64,000 bases of DNA from Arthrobotrys musiformis. Lineage: Eukaryota > Ascomycota > Orbiliomycetes > Orbiliales > Orbiliaceae. Of this stretch, positions 1-12,257 are shown piece after piece. The notes beneath the pieces are model-generated. The model was not told the DNA's origin, ran no database searches, and saw nothing but the letters and a program-made list of their open reading frames with translations. The DNA lies in NCBI GenBank assembly GCA_036971715.1, contig JAVHJL010000003.1, positions 124,001 through 188,000 of the forward strand. Reading direction: 5' to 3'. The position numbers and the translations under genes are program-made. Numbering within the stretch: the stretch's first letter is position 1; each line of letters starts with the position of its first letter.

Positions 1-143
1 GAGAGCACTTAGCTGTCTTTTTGGATGTTTCTCTTCTTCTTTTTTTTGTTTTTTTCGTATCGTATTTGCAAGTTTTCCGGTGTTTTTATTTTATTTTATT
101 TTACTTTATTTTATTTTACCTTATTTTTTTATATGTATAAAAA

Positions 144-180
144 AAATAAGAATAAGAATAAGAATAAGAATAAGAATAAA
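144..180. repeat. AATAAG microsatellite
   Basis: A hexanucleotide AATAAG unit is repeated about six times in tandem. It follows a TTTTA-type run (about 80-130). This is simple sequence with no coding potential. Confidence 0.85.
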
Positions 181-904
181 TAAAAAAAGAAAAGAAAAAA
201 GAAGTTGCTTTTGGGAACGTCGAGTGATTCAATAAAGAAATTCGTTGACACGTCGAGGCGGGCGTTTTCGTATGTTGGAGCGTTATTATAATATTAGTTG
301 ATAATGATAATAAGGATAATAAGAATAATAAAAGTAATAAGAGTAAAGGGACGAGAGTATAATAAAACTAGTCGGTTGGTTGGTGGCTAATGGTCGCTAG
401 TCAGTCAGTCAGTCCATGAATTAGGTCGGACGCGGACAGACAGGGCAAATGGCAAGGGCCTTTATAACCGTTGGATCGATTGGCCTGGTCCAGCTAGCAG
501 GAAACGTAACAGGGTACCTGAACCTGAACTTGAACTTGAACCCGAACCTGACCCGGCACAGGCGAACAGAGGATGAAAAATAAGAGGGGGGTGGAATGGA
601 ATGGAAAGGAAGGCAGCGGGAAAGATGGGATGAAGCCCGGGGGAAGCAGGACGGGACGGGGTGGGATGGTAATGATTGGGGTGGTAGTGATGATGATGGT
701 GATGATGGTGATGGGAATGGGGATGAAGTCGGTGACAATGCTGGCGACGACGATGGTGGAGAAGAGAGCAAAGAGGAATTCGAAGGGCAGATGGGAGAGG
801 GAAGAGAAGGAGAAAAAGAAGAGGGGCTTCGAGGTGGTCGTGTGGGATTCGATGGAGAAGCGGGCTCGTTAAAATTAATTAAAATTTAGTTAATTGACGA
901 AACG

Positions 905-966
905 AACGGACTTGAACTTGCTATTGAATTGCGATTGAACTTGAACTCGAACTCGAACTTGAACGA
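905..966. repeat. GAACTT/GAACTC hexamer repeat
   Basis: Imperfect tandem GAACTT and GAACTC hexamers. A related run lies at about 505-556, and a TTCGAA-type run at about 1548-1566. The recurrence of one hexamer family over 1 kb suggests slippage-driven expansion. Confidence 0.7.
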
Positions 967-3900
967 ATTAACGGACGAACAAAAATACCAATCGAACCGA
1001 GTCGACGAGCGGAAGAAGCCTTTTCGTGTCAATGTTTTTCCTTGGCCGGGGAACTTTTTCTTTTTTGAAGGTTTGCACAGCTAAACAGCCAGAAAGGCAC
1101 GGAAAAACGAACAGCAGCACGATATTATACGTATGGTAGACGTATATACGCACGTACTGACATGTGTGCGGAGGGTTCCGACGGCCACGAGACTAGGGCT
1201 TCGTTACGACCGGGGAGAGGGTATACGGGATATATCTGTATATATCGACCGATATATAACTATATAAACCGAAAAAAAGGCGTCTATAGGTGCGTATAAA
1301 TAGCCTCAAGATCGACCTATCCACCCGAAGGCCGACTGGCGAACCGACGAACTGACAACCGTTCGAACTGCAGTGACGAACAATCTCTCGCAACAGCGGA
1401 TTCGGGTCGTGTCGAGTCGACCGGTACTGCAGTACTTACTTTTTTACTTTTACTTCCGTGCCGACGACGCTTGAGCACTTGCGGAGTGTGCAAAAGCAAT
1501 TGGAAGTGCAGCGCAGCGCAGAGCAGAATTTAGAAATAGAACTAGATTCGAATTCGAATTCGAACTGTGCAGTTTGCAGTTAAGTTGCAGTTGAGTTGCA
1601 GTGCAGTAACAATGCAAATTCATGCAGCCAGCCAGCAGTGGTCGCACACAACCACGCACGTTTTTGGTCTGTCGAGTCGCCTAGCGAAAAGAACTAGCAC
1701 TAGCACTACTAGCAGCAGGGCCAAGAGAACAAGTGCACGATGCTTAAAACCAGGCTAAGGGAGAGGAATGGGCAGGTATCGAGCCCTAGATGGGATGGTA
1801 GCTAATATAATTGTCCTCGAGATCAGAATCGACAGATCGATTGAAGGGAATTCCTCCACGTCGTTCCGATTAATTCTGCCGCATGGAGCCCTTGTTCTCG
1901 TTTTTCTTCTTTCGACTTCTTTCTCCTCCTCCTCCTCTTCCCTTTTTTTTTTTTTTCTTCCCCCTTCTCTTTGGAAAGCAAGAAAATTTTTTTTCGAAAG
2001 AAGTCAACAAGGTTTCTGCTTTGGGTTTCCAGAGGCAGCCGAGTCGAGGCCAACAGTCGAAGAAAAAAAAAAAGTTTCAACAGGGAAGGAAGGCAGAAAA
2101 ACTCTCTCGTAGACGACAGTAGGCAGTCCTCCGGAGAGTGTATCAAATCTACTTGGGCTTATGCGTATGGGAGGGTTTGAAATATGGATATTTGGCTTGC
2201 AATTGGCTAGAACGGTGGGATTAAACATTAAACTCGATCAACTTACGGAGTACTCTATATATGGTATCGTAAATAGTTAAGGGTGGAGTAGAAGAGGATA
2301 TTAGGGTTGAGAAATTTATTGGGTCCGAAGGATTCGAACAGAACAAATATAATATGCTACGCTTCGGAACCAGCCAGAACACATGGAAACTTGTCCATTG
2401 GTTTTGCACAAAAAAAGCCTCCTCAGAATATATATCCCGCTTGTTTCTGATATCTAGATAGTCCATATCGCGATAGCCGCGAGGAAAAAGTCGGGATTTT
2501 GCCTCTGCATTCTCAGGTCTGCTGTCGGAAACCTTTGATGTCATGATGTATTATATTGTACGCCTCCAAAAAGAATAAATTTGAGAAAGCCTTCTTTACG
2601 TCGATTTATAAGGATTTAAAACTTATATATATAACTGGTTTCTGCCCCCACTTTTCGATAGACTGCTTACTTTGGAGGGACGGTCCCTTGATCAGCCACG
2701 TGCGGCGGCCAATCGATGGGTGATTTGCTCGTTTAATCAGTCAATTGTTTTTGTTCCTCGAACGAATCCATTCAGGTGCTTTTGTCCCGAACCGTTTTAT
2801 ATCCGATAGCTAGGGCCGGTGTTTGCCCGTGACACCTTTTTTTTTTTTTTTTTTGCCCATTTGCAAATGTAGCTCATGAGGAAGAGCTCCTTCAGGCCTG
2901 ACAGGACGGGTTCGAATTCCAGTTCCTGCAGTACCGCTACATTCCAATGCATCAATCTGTCTCAGGAAACAAGTCATTCCCTATCAAGCCTCCCCCACCT
3001 TCAACATCGAATTTGTCTATTTTATCTTATTTTATTTGGATTTTTGCCACCGCCATGCTTTTGCATGCACATTGCAATTGGAAGGGTTTTCGGCAATCAG
3101 TTACAGGTTGAACAAACCTACCCTGCAATAATGCAGTTAATCCGGTTTGCTGCTTCCCGGAACAATATGCAATTGCGCAAGAGGGGCCGTTCAAAAAATG
3201 TGACCTGCTCATGATCAGTGCATTATAATGTGATATAACCAAAGTTGTGGCTGGATCAGGTACTTCCATATCAATATATTTGATACGGGACGAAGTACGT
3301 ATACTTGTGCGACATTCGAACGCTTGCTCGCAAATCCCGTGTTATTTATATATGCAGCACTGCAGCATGCACAATCATGACGCCGACCTGCTTTTTGCTT
3401 GCTTGCTTGCTTTGCTTTGACGAAATTAATAACTATCTGCCCCTCATTCGTGCTCGGATATACTCGAATGCAGTTGGCATTGCCTCGAAATCGACCTGGA
3501 CAATCACAGTCGTACAAAAGCCTGCCTGCTGCCTATCATAAATATATAACTTTCCTTTTTCTTCATTCTTCAGTTTACTTTTTTGTTTTATTTTACTATC
3601 GTCAGCCGCGCTAGCTAGCAATCTCTTAATAATTAGTTTGCCTTCTTTCTCCTTCTCCTCCGCGGTGCAGCTGTAGCTGCTGTACAAGCTGTTTGTTCTC
3701 GTTTCGGGTTCTATGAGATAATCGGTATCCGAGAATAACCATCACCTAGACAGATCCTCCACATATCTTAGCTCTGCTGCTGGGTTAGCTCTAACCCGAT
3801 CGTATTTTCGCTATTATATAAGCAAGCCGAATCAACTGAAGACGGTATAACTAAACGGGAGCCTGGAGCCCATGGAAGCCGATATTTAAACAGCCCGATA

Positions 3901-4380
3901 TCGCCGTCCGTGAGTCACAAAACTCTAAAATCCAGTTCGTTCCTCGGGACATATAAGGTCTTTTTCCTACGATACTACTGCTACCTCTCGTATCATCAAA
4001 TGAATTGATTCACTAAAGTATACGTACTTGGTGAATTGGTATACCTTTTTTTTTTTTACTTTCATATCGAGTTCCATTTTGGTCGTTCTTCCCTTTTGGA
4101 CCTTTAAACCCCCCTTCGCGCGCTAACCCCGCGTGTAACCTCCAACGAAGTCAACACAGAATCTCCAACAATCCATCCTCTCGTCCTATCTCTAGCTTTC
4201 CTTATTTTGTTTATATCTCGACTTGATATCTTCATATATTCCGTATTATACCGAGATATATTTACATTATAGGAGAAAAATATCACCGTAGAAACATATA
4301 TACTGTTCTTTCTGCCAGAAAGAAACCCTCTAAATTTTCCTAAATACTTGAAATCGAGATAACTTGAAGTATACACAATC

Positions 4381-5896
4381 ATGGCATCCTCAACCCCCCC
4401 GTCGACCCCCAGCTTCGGTCACTCCCTTCGCCGCCATTTCCTCTTCCCAGAAAACTATACAAACCTAAATCATGGCTCCTTCGGTGCCATCCCCGCGGCG
4501 GTCCTCACGCACCGTCAAAAACTCCACGTCCTCTCCGAACAACACCCCGACAATTTCATGCGGTACCACTCCATCTCTCTCCTCGACGAATCCCGTGCCG
4601 CCGTTGCAAAGGTCCTCAAAGTCCCACACGAGGAAGTAGTATTCGTTACCAACGCTACGACCGGCGTGAACATTGTTCTCAGGAATTTACAGTACGAGGA
4701 TGGAGATGTCATACTCCACTTCGGAACCATTTACGGCGCCTGCGGGAGGACGGTGCAGTATATCGCCGACACCACGCCAGCAAGTTGTATTTCTATCCCG
4801 CTAGCCTATCCCGTCTCCGACGCGACGATTATTTCGTCGTTTAATACGACCGTTCAGGAGATTAAAGCTGCTGGGAAGAATCCGAAGTTGGTGCTGTTTG
4901 ATACCGTCAGCAGCATGCCCGGGATGAGGTTTCCCTGGGAAAAAATGATTGTAGCCGCGAGGGAGGCCGGTGTGCTCAGTCTTATCGATGGCGCTCATGG
5001 GATCGGCAATATCAAGATCGATTTGGGGACCAATCAGCCAGACTTCTTCGTTAGCAATTGTCACAAGTACGCACCCTTTACCTCCTGAGATAGTTCTATA
5101 TATACTAATGAAGAAAAAAAGATGGCTCTACACTCCTCGCCCAGCCGCAGTCCTCTACGTCCCCCTCCGAAATCAACCACTAATCACAACTTCCGTCCCA
5201 ACCTCCCACTACTACATTCCCAAATCCGCGGCACAATACTGGTCCCCCCTCAGCCCCGGTTCGAAATCAAATTTCATCCTACAATTCGAATTCAATGGGA
5301 CCGTAGATGCAACACCATACCTCTGCGTCCCCGTGGCGCTCAAATTCCGCCAGGAGATCGGTGGTGAAGATGCAATCATAGACTACTGCAACACCTTAGC
5401 TTTCGAAGGCGGCGAAGCAGTCGCCAAGATCCTGGGGACAGAAATAATGGCCCCCGATGCTGCAGCGGTCGACGGCGGTCGTTGTCCCATGATCAATATC
5501 CGCCTCCCGCTCGTACCGATCCCCAAAGGTGAGGTGGAGGTAGTTTACAATACTTTCACCAAGGAGGTGGGTATCAGGGAAAATACATTTGTACAAGTGT
5601 ACGTGCACAACGGTCGTTGGTGGGTAAGGATTAGTGCACAAGTGTACCTCGAGATGAAGGACTTTGTGTGGATTGCCGGCGTGTTGAAGAAGGAGTGCGA
5701 GAAGATCAATGAGAGGATCAAGGGGTTGGCTACTATTGCTGCTGCCACGGCAGGGGAGAAGGTGGATTTGGTCAGCGGGGCGGACGTCCATGTTGAGGAA
5801 GTCAAGGGGGCGAAGGCAGCTGCAAAGGTTGTGAACGGAATGGGCGACCTCAAGGTTAGTGAAGCTGAGGGGGAGACCGTGACGGTTAAAGGTTAG
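4381..5896 (+). CDS. PLP-dependent class V aminotransferase-like protein (Egt2-like)
   Basis: Two exons, 4381-5066 and 5122-5896 (486 aa). The 55-nt intron has a GTACGC donor, a TACTAAT branch point and an AAAG acceptor. The family is fold-type I PLP enzymes (class V aminotransferase / isopenicillin N epimerase-like). Visible marks are the N-terminal LNHGSFGAIP motif, D203 and H206 in DGAHG (cofactor ring contact) and K229 in NCHKWLYTP (Schiff-base lysine). The intron splits the K229 codon as AA|A. In fungi the closest family of known function is hercynylcysteine sulfoxide lyase (Egt2, ergothioneine synthesis), but isopenicillin N epimerase-like proteins share these motifs, so the substrate is inferred. 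Length fits the family. The start is the first ATG, directly before conserved sequence. No other ergothioneine gene is seen nearby. Confidence 0.85.
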
Positions 5897-6961
5897 GTAT
5901 ATAAAGTATATACGGACACATAAGCGTGTTATGCGGGGGGGTAGGAGGTATCATTCGATCATTGTATTCTTTCATTCGGCTTGTTGGGGAAAAGCTAAGA
6001 ACAACTGTATAACGGAATCTAATTGCATTCAGTCGTTTTAATTTTTTTCTATTTTTGACTTTGATTTTTGACTCGAAACTTTGGATCTGGATATCCTCCA
6101 TTCGAAGCGAAGCAAGAAACACCAAGCGGTTTGCTAGCTCAAGCATACATACGGATTCGCTATATTTATGGACCTTCTGTCTCTATTTCCTCACCTGTAT
6201 ACGACATTCGTTACATTACAAAGGCCATGTTGGATAACTACTATACAACGCTTGGAATACACAATTATCTATCATATCCATCCGTCTAGCACGAGTAGTA
6301 CCTGGTTCGCCGGCACACGAGGCCCGCCGTATACAAAATTCATATCACAAACTCTAGACTCATCACAAACATGGCCAAACTGGCACCTTAGGCATCTACA
6401 CGCCGAACCGGCCACATGCCCACAAGATGACATTATCCCACCCGCCCCCAAACACCCAAAATTCCAAATATACAACTATTCTGACTAATCACTCAACGGC
6501 GCCCCTGCCTTAGTCAACAACATGCCCCTCAAAATCCAACACTGCCAAGCAAACTGGGTATGACTTCATGAGCAAGCTAGCGTGAAGCTTAACGTTAGTC
6601 CTTGTATAGTTTCGGGCCCACCAGTGCACCGAACTACGATGCGTGGAAGCGATATTATGAAGATCACGCTATGCTTTCGCTCAGGCCCTCGGCCGCCTAG
6701 AACGGCGCAGTTTGCGACAAGAAGTTATGGGTGCGCGTTTTTGGGAGTATAAGTAGACCATGACATCGTGAAACTTGGCGGTGTATCCTTTCGTTCTCTA
6801 TCCCAACCTGCTTAGGTTTACTACCTAGATATTGATACGATCATGTACGTGCTTACCTGATACTATGATACTCATCGGCTATCTTGAAGAGTTCCTAACT
6901 GAATCTCATACAATACAGATAGCATATATAGTATAGATAACCCCTAATTGACCTTGAAAAG
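5897..6961. other. Intergenic region, no gene seen
   Basis: Short open frames (for example 6168-6488) show no recognisable family or splice continuity. A TATA-like TATAAG lies near 6748, about 210 bp before the downstream gene's start, and may belong to its promoter. Confidence 0.5.
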
Positions 6962-9900
6962 ATGGACGCCGAAACGGCTCCCATAGCGACATCCTTCGCC
7001 ACCCTTTCCAAGATCTTTAGCAACATTGATGCTCCACCGCCTTGGCCTTCCGAGCGCCTTCGTTTCCAAAACTGGGGTTCGGCGGCAGGTCTAACCGGCA
7101 CCTCCCCAAACACCCTCTTTTCAAACCGCGAAGTGCGTAAAGAAGCCCTAGTAGCGCTATACAGACTCGAAGAAACGTTCACGGACGAAAGCCGGGTGGT
7201 TATGAAATGCGGATTGATACACAAAAAAAGTAGCGTTGGAGGAGTTTTCAAGAAGGGATTCAAGAAGTTAGCAGGGAAGAGTAGCAGTCATCTGCCCCCC
7301 GCAGCTGGGAACGTAGACCCCGCGCAGAAATGGGTAGTTCAGTTTCCCGAAATGTGGACTGCGAAGTTGGCGGATGTGACGATGGAGATCAATCTTTTGG
7401 GTAAATTGGTTCCGGCGGATGGTGTCAGTGTCGTCACTCAAGGTATGGGCGGGATGGCGATATCGAATGATCAACCGGGGCCATCAGCTGCTGCTTCTAC
7501 ACCTGCACCCGCGGAACCGTCCGAAGCAGAGCAAGAGCGGATATATAATGAACTGGAGAAGCTGGAGGAGGTCATTAAGTCTAAAGACAAAGGCGTGCTG
7601 AACATCATCCTCACCCCATCGACGAACTACTCCCCTCGCGTAAGAGCGAGTGTGTATTACGATGAGAGCTATAGCTCGGTATGGAAAGACGAGGTGATGG
7701 GATACGTCAAACTAGGACATGGAAGCTTCGGTAAATTTATAGACACCCAGTAAATTTGAATGTTACTAACGGATTCTAGAGCTCTACCACCGTCGAAGAT
7801 ACATGAAGCCCTCCACTTCAAAGTACAGCACGGACACGGACGAGGACGGCGTTCTATTCGATGTAGAGAGTAATCCAAAGTACGAACATATCTATCCGGG
7901 GACCTGCACGATCGAAGGGTTCGGAATGGAAGCTTGGGATTACGAACTCTCCTTCGGAAGACCCAGGGATAACACTGTATTTGTGTCTTATGCCACTTTA
8001 CCGGATGTATCAGCGAAGCAATTGATTAGGAGAATCGATGAGTTACAGAATTCGCTTGGAAGCAAATTCGGTTGGGCGCCGAATAAGGAGAAGCATGACC
8101 TCGAGGAGTTCTACGGCAATATGGGGTATATCATATCCTAACTTCAGAGCTCTATTCCTATCATGCGACAGGACTATGGCTAACATAAATGACTACAGAA
8201 TAACCTACATAGCCAACATCCCAGCCAGCTCTCCCCTCCGCATCGGTGACTTCTACCAACAACTAAACCGTCGAGATATCTTCACAGACTTCACGTCCAT
8301 ATCCAGTATATCAACTCAATGGTCTCAGGCCCGGACAGAGGGTGTAATGGGAATATGGAATTTCCTGTACCAACTCATCCTCGCCAAAGAACTACACTTC
8401 CGCCTGCTCTCGATCGCAGAAGGCTCCTACTCCGGCTTCACAGCGAGAGTCCTCGCGTCGCTAACCATAGCAGACCTATGGCTATCTAACGTCAAAATAG
8501 AGCTTTCAGAACCATCCATTCCAGCTCAACTTTTACACAAAGCTAAAACTCCGGAAGAAAAGGCAAAGATGGAGGAGAAAATGGAAGACGGGCATAAAGC
8601 CGCCAAACTCGGCGAATGGCAGGCCGCGGTGGACGCCTATACGGAAGCCATGGTTATCGATAATTCAATTGCTATGAACAGCACTTTCAGAGCTTTGGCG
8701 TATATGGTTCTCAACAAAGCCGATTTCGCACATGATGATGCTATTGCGGCTACCAGACTAAACCCCAAAGATAAACTGGGCTGGTCAGCATTAGGCGACG
8801 CGAATGTCGGCCTCGGAAATCTAACCCGTGCGAAAGAGGCATACCAAACCGCCTTCAATCTTTCAGGCGGAGGGGACGACACAGCGAAGAAAAAGCTAGA
8901 CGATGTCAGCGCTAAAATCTACGCCCGAATCCAAAAAATCAACGAAGAACCGAACACATCCCTCGCACTGACTCTCGAAAAACAACATAACGACGAGAAA
9001 TACGACATAAGTGGGCGATCCGTCGAATTCCTTTCCAAAATCCACGAGAGACAAGTAGAGGGTCTAATCATGTTCGCTGAACGGATGAAATGGCCGTGGG
9101 TTCACGAAGTCCGCGAGGCAGCTGAAGATGTATACTCCAAAATCAGGGGCGGAGCTGTAACCCCGTTCCATGTTGTGGATTGGATATTTGGACTCACGTT
9201 GCCTGGTGAATGGATGGCACTAAAGATTATGAGTGTCATGGTGCTTTTGACGGAGAGTGTTAAGAGTCAGGGGATCGCACCATTTTATGATTGCGGATTT
9301 GTGACGACACAGAAGAGCTACCATAGGATCAGGAATGTGTTAGGAAGGGTGCTCGGGTGTCTACCCGGTGTAACTTCATTGTGCGGTTGGATTGGACCCT
9401 GCCCGCCGGTGAAGTTTGACCCTCCATTAGCAAGTCCTCTTGGAGCAGAAAAGAAAGGAATGCATGTTAGGGTAAAAGCTAGGAGGGTAGGCCTAGTTGA
9501 CCCACCAGATCCAAACGATAACGTGATCCGAATCGGTGGAGGAGGAGGAGCACATATGGAACTTAGACCCAAGGCCGAGGATATAAAGAACTTCGACAGC
9601 TTCGCAGCGGAAATCAGGGATCCGGCTAATTGGGTTCATCCCACGGTGCCAAAGACAAGTTCTATCAAGTCGACGGTTCAGGATATTGTTTTAAAGGCTC
9701 TGCCTCTTGAATCCGGCGTCGACACTAGTGATCCGGATACCGTGGAGAGGAACACCGAGTACCGGGCAAGCATTAATTTCAGCATTGACGGACATCCGGT
9801 TTCATACTCGTTATTCACCAATCCAGTTTTCGTCTCCCCGCCAGCATGCACACTTACACCAGACGCAACGGGAGGTCACAAAATCCACAAGAGAGAATTG

Positions 9901-10134
9901 AAGCAATTCAGCAACATTGTGGAGATTGAGAGCTTGAAGGATTATACACCGGGTGATGAGGATATTGTAATCATCAATGCCACGGGCGATGGAGCTGAAG
10001 TTGTAGCACGAGCGTGGTGTGCTGAAAGAGGGAGAGCAGCAGTTATTCGCCGGAGGGCGGGACCGTGTCTTGCTTGCACAGTGAAGTGTGCACAGGAGCT
10101 CAAGCAGAAGGTCATAATCTGGGCGCAAAGCTAG
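6962..10134 (+). CDS. Large TPR-repeat protein of unknown function
   Basis: Three-exon model: 6962-7730, 7780-8125 and 8199-10134 (about 1016 aa). The first intron has a GTAAAT donor, a TACTAAC branch point and a CTAG acceptor. For the second intron (GTATAT donor at 8126) two acceptors stay in frame: 8198 (used here) and 8171 (adds nine codons). Residues about 497-605 carry three TPR-type helix pairs, beginning with DGHKAAKLGEWQAAVDAYTEA and including NPKDKLGWSALGDANVGLGN. TPRs usually mediate protein-protein contacts. The N-terminal 370 residues are unfamiliar; a stretch rich in P, A and E near residues 170-190 looks like a linker. The C-terminus has a Cys-rich GPCLACTVKCA motif just before the end. 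The function, and whether it acts with a chaperone, cannot be told. Confidence 0.75.
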
Positions 10135-11103
10135 ATTAATTTTATCTAACTATATTTTACATCAATATCTCGTTGTATCCTTCAGACTGTGCATGTTCAA
10201 ATCGGGTGTACACCATACAAATATACTTTAGTGAACCCATACGTAACCTTGGATAGTTATATTAGATGAGTAAGTCTCAAAAACCGGAATTCGTGATGTC
10301 ATTTGTGCAACTGTCTTGATTTTTGATATTATCAGCTGGTTGCCATTACCTTTGGTATGGAAAGCACATATGACCGAATGATCATCAATATTCCCGCAGG
10401 CCTAGTCGATCGAAGGAGCACAATATTTTCTAGAATTGTAGTTTGGATTAATTAGAGCCTGATTCCGAGAAACAGCGCGCTGGTATAAACATGCTCAACG
10501 GTAAATATATCCCTACTATCCAGATATCTAGATATGTTGAGTGTTCTCTCTGCGGCGATAATGACGGCCGTTTCATATTATCCCTTATTATACGGAGAAA
10601 TGACGCTACAAACATGCCATGAGAGGCTCAACTGTTGTTGCAGAATGAATTTGAAGTAGATGATACTCGAGGTGATGATGGGTGGAAAGCTCCTTTGCTG
10701 TATACATGTAGGTTAAGATATTGGTTAAAGGTAATACAGATAGGTATGCAAAATGATACTGCATTCTACATGACAATACAAATATATTGATATTAATATA
10801 GGCGCAATCAATATGTAATGTGTACAAGGCCGGGAGCGGGTATGTATGTGTCATTAGGTATGTATACGTCGATAGAGCAACGGATCGACGTCGACATTGT
10901 CTCGTACCAGAGTAGATCAAAACTGAGCAGCGGTACATCGTGGAAAGGGGCCTACGCACCGAGCGCCCTTTTAAATTTTATCGATTTAAAATTTTAACTC
11001 TCGAACTTGCACAATAATGACGGACTGAATCCGCCGTATATCGAAATAATTAAATCATAAACAACTACAGCGCACAGCCGGCTCGAAAAGCGCAACCAGT
11101 TGC
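10135..11103. other. Intergenic region, no gene seen
   Basis: AT-rich sequence with short open frames only. It separates the TPR gene from the first member of the paralogue array, and I see no conserved coding signal. Confidence 0.5.
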
Positions 11104-11919
11104 ATGGAATTCAAAATGGGTCATACTTGCGGGCTCCGAAGGAGATTGAGGAGATTTGGCCTTAACTTCGGTGGCTCTAACGTAGCTAATGCCACTGGCA
11201 CTAACGGTGCTAGCCAGAGTCCGCCCGGAACGCATTATATCCATATATACTGGAGCTACGACGGTCTCCTCCATGGATTGCCGCCTTTCCCATGGATACG
11301 TTTCTTCAACCCAATAGAAGAAATCGCTATGACTGCTCCTTTCACCGACGGGGATGTAATGGAGGCTATAAATGACAGGCGTTTGATCTCTCCGATTAAA
11401 TTAGAGGAGGGCACATACTTGAAAGTTTACGTATGTTTCATTCTATCGCTCTCTTTTGAATATCTAACGTTAGAAAGAGGCTTGCACTGACATTGAGGTA
11501 TCACCAATCCCTAGTTTTTTCCAGGAGCCCCTCGAACAGGCCTTGTGGACCTTTCAAAGTTCAAGCAAACGGAACTCGTTGATGTCTATAGTGATTGGAG
11601 CCAGGTGCCCAAGGCATACCGCGAGAACACCAACATCTAGGAATTAAGCACCATGTCGTCTCGCCCAATTATAATCAACGTCGTTTTGGACTCGTACATC
11701 TATAAGATGACAAACTCCATCGGTAACAATTCGGCCGAGGATACCATTTATGGCATCAGCAAGTCGAATTTTTGGTTTCCTTTCATATTCTCACTCGCGG
11801 AGTTGGCCCTCTTCTTTGTATTTGCCACAGTAGAGCTATCCGCTGGCTCTCAATGTGTCCTGGCGGCGCTCGTATACTGTACCTTAACTTTTGCATGGAT
11901 TCGCTCATTGATATTATGA
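11104..11919 (+). pseudogene. Array member 1 of a lineage-specific two-TM family, probably degenerate
   Basis: Exon 1 is 11104-11430 (109 codons, phase 0, GTATGT donor). It aligns with the other three members through a strand-rich block and an APF-x(3)-D motif (TAPFTDGD). The later frame carries the family-type C-terminus: MSSRPIIINVVLD followed by two hydrophobic helices (about 11770-11830 and 11840-11910). Using acceptor 11514 or 11613, this exon includes AYREN, which matches YREN at the start of exon 2 in member 3. It then meets an in-frame TAG at 11638-11640. If the intron instead runs 11431-11640 (CATCTAG acceptor) the TAG is removed and a 201-aa protein results, but YREN is lost. About 30 residues present in members 3 and 4 are missing. 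A broken copy is more likely than an intact gene, but this is not settled. Confidence 0.5.
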
Positions 11920-12257
11920 ATTCGATGCGGTCCGGTTTAGACAAGCCTGGTCTGGCTCTATTTTACATTATTACTTATTGTTGGTTGGATTTAATACTCT
12001 TGCACCGGGCTGGTAACCTGCAGTCTCGTAACCAAGGTAACCTGTATATCGGTTGAAATATTGAAGTTTGATCTATATAACGGTATTGAAGCTCTAGTGG
12101 CTGGACTGCATGAGTCTAGCATCGCCATGTCGCGAACAAAGGGTGAGCGTTTAATAGAAATACTTTGGAAAGAAACCTTCTGAGCGCTTACTCAACTAAT
12201 GATTTCTTCTTATTACATCCTTTCTCAAGCCCCTCCAAACTTTCAATTCTTGCAAAG

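Larger units (their letters stand above)
1..4380. other. Repeat-rich intergenic region, no gene supported
   Basis: No open frame here looks like a conserved protein. The stretch holds T/A-rich tracts and an AATAAG-type microsatellite (about 144-180), GAACTT/GAACCT-type hexamer runs (about 505-556 and 905-966), a GAT/GGT-rich run (about 665-735), pyrimidine-rich runs (about 1900-1965) and poly-T tracts (2838-2854, about 4046-4058). Candidate ORFs are low-complexity translations of these repeats. The last few hundred bases before 4381 probably include the promoter and leader of the aminotransferase gene. Confidence 0.6.

Noticed and set aside
2300..2345. tRNA-like TTCGAATCC on the minus strand
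   Set aside because: The flanking bases do not form a T-stem and no anticodon or D arm could be placed. A similar GGTTCGAATTCC at 2909 also lacks the conserved C61.
11653..11919. Separate 88-codon gene
   Set aside because: It is in the same frame as the preceding exon-like sequence and matches the C-terminal part of the array family, so it is better treated as part of member 1.
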